Assembly (NCBI GenBank): GCA_031177845.1
Contig: JAPSGG010000141.1
Span: 1 to 5,458, forward strand
DNA from: Chromatiales bacterium
GTDB lineage: Bacteria > Pseudomonadota > Gammaproteobacteria > JACCYU01
DNA: 5,458 nucleotides
Reading direction: 5' to 3'
Shown here: positions 4,933 to 5,458 of the stretch, piece after piece
Layout: every line of letters begins with the position of its first letter
Numbering within the stretch: position 1 is the first letter of the stretch
Notes under the pieces: generated by a model
Database searches by the model: none
Seen by the model: only the letters and a program-made list of their open reading frames with translations
What the model was told of the DNA's origin: nothing
Program-made: the position numbers and the translations under genes

Positions 4933-5458
4933 GTGGCCATAAGCCGCAAAGCGCAAATAGGCCTGTACACACCAGGTGCAACGCACGCAAGCTGCGGAGT
5001 GGGTGTGCTGGTCGATCTCAAGGGCCGCAGAACCCATGCGCTGATCGAGGACGGATTCCGCCTGCTCATGAATCTCGACCATCGCGGCGCGCGCGGGGCC
5101 GAAGAGAAGACCGGCGATGGCGCCGGCATATTGATTCAGAAGCCCCATGCGTTTTTCCAAGCGCAGTTGTCCAGCCTCGGCGAGTTCGATTCCTATGGCG
5201 TCGGGCAGCTGTTCTTTCCCCGCGAAGAGAATCGACGGCGGATGCTGCAGGAGCTGGTGGAGACGATCGCAGGTGAGGAAGGCTTCGAGATTATCGCCTG
5301 GCGTGATGTGCCGACCGACGACAGCCCCGTCGGCGCGAGCGCCGTGGCCGTCGAACCGGTCTTCAAGCAGATCTTCATCGGCCGCGGGCCGGCCCTGCCT
5401 CAAGCCTCGGAGGGCGCCGATGCGCGCGCGCGTTTCGAGCGGAAGCTGTATGTCATCC
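4933..5458 (+). CDS. gltB: glutamate synthase large subunit, N-terminal glutaminase domain (3' end outside window)
   Basis: Start of the large subunit of glutamate synthase, which moves the amide nitrogen of glutamine to 2-oxoglutarate. The visible part is the class II (Ntn) glutamine amidotransferase domain: GLYTPGATHASCGVGVLVDL, with the nucleophile Cys coded at 4993-4995, then LLMNLDHRGARGAEEKTGDG and AGILIQKPHAFF, matching the family HRGA...TGDGAG signature. The frame runs off the right edge at FERKLYVI. No ATG precedes the domain in frame. GTG at 4933 is chosen, placing the Cys at residue 21; GTG at 4891 (Cys35) and TTG at 4864 (Cys44) are alternatives. Many GltB proteins carry a short propeptide that is cut before this Cys, so all three starts are possible. 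A weak AGG lies 11 bases before 4933. The FMN and Fe-S domains lie outside the window. Confidence 0.9.
   Translation, partial: MAISRKAQIGLYTPGATHASCGVGVLVDLKGRRTHALIEDGFRLLMNLDHRGARGAEEKTGDGAGILIQKPHAFFQAQLSSLGEFDSYGVGQLFFPREENRRRMLQELVETIAGEEGFEIIAWRDVPTDDSPVGASAVAVEPVFKQIFIGRGPALPQASEGADARARFERKLYVI

Noticed and set aside
4909..5403. 164-residue open frame on the minus strand at the right end
   Set aside because: Antisense to the glutaminase domain of gltB, whose motifs are unmistakable on the plus strand.

Overview
The window looks like a chromosomal segment of a gammaproteobacterium with sulfur metabolism. The main reason is a minus-strand cluster, dsrE-dsrF-dsrH-dsrC, whose proteins resemble those of purple sulfur bacteria such as Allochromatium, as recalled from family knowledge (no search was run). 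The DUF6502/DUF5666 pair and the moderately high-GC, compact gene layout also suit a proteobacterium. No mobile element, CRISPR array, rRNA or tRNA was seen.

Layout. (1) 1-668, plus strand: C-terminal part of an SLC13-type anion/Na+ permease, cut by the left edge. (2) 719-2169, minus strand, convergent with the permease: four tightly packed genes, transcribed from right to left as dsrE, dsrF, dsrH, dsrC. DsrE, DsrF and DsrH should form the heterohexameric sulfurtransferase that passes persulfide sulfur to DsrC. The catalytic cysteines are present in DsrE (Cys78) and DsrH (Cys20), and DsrC carries both C-terminal cysteines (Cys98 and Cys109). This points to a Dsr-type rather than a strict E. 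coli Tus-type relay. (3) 2170-2391: a divergent regulatory region with a good sigma70-like promoter for the rightward genes and several inverted repeats. (4) 2392-4739, plus strand: a two-gene operon with an ATGA overlap. A cytoplasmic DUF6502 protein with an HTH-like stretch is followed by a 506-residue predicted lipoprotein with about five tandem DUF5666-like beta modules and a Pro/Asp-rich hexapeptide-repeat tail. This pair is the least understood part of the window. (5) 4740-4932: intergenic, with a strong GC hairpin and weak promoter-like elements. (6) about 4933-5458, plus strand: N-terminal class II glutamine amidotransferase domain of the glutamate synthase large subunit (gltB), cut by the right edge and lacking an ATG start.

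Working together: the dsr genes form one sulfur-relay unit, and the permease next to them may move sulfate or another anion, but it is convergent and not in the same operon. The DUF6502/DUF5666 pair is a separate, translationally coupled unit of unknown job. gltB is a housekeeping nitrogen-assimilation gene.
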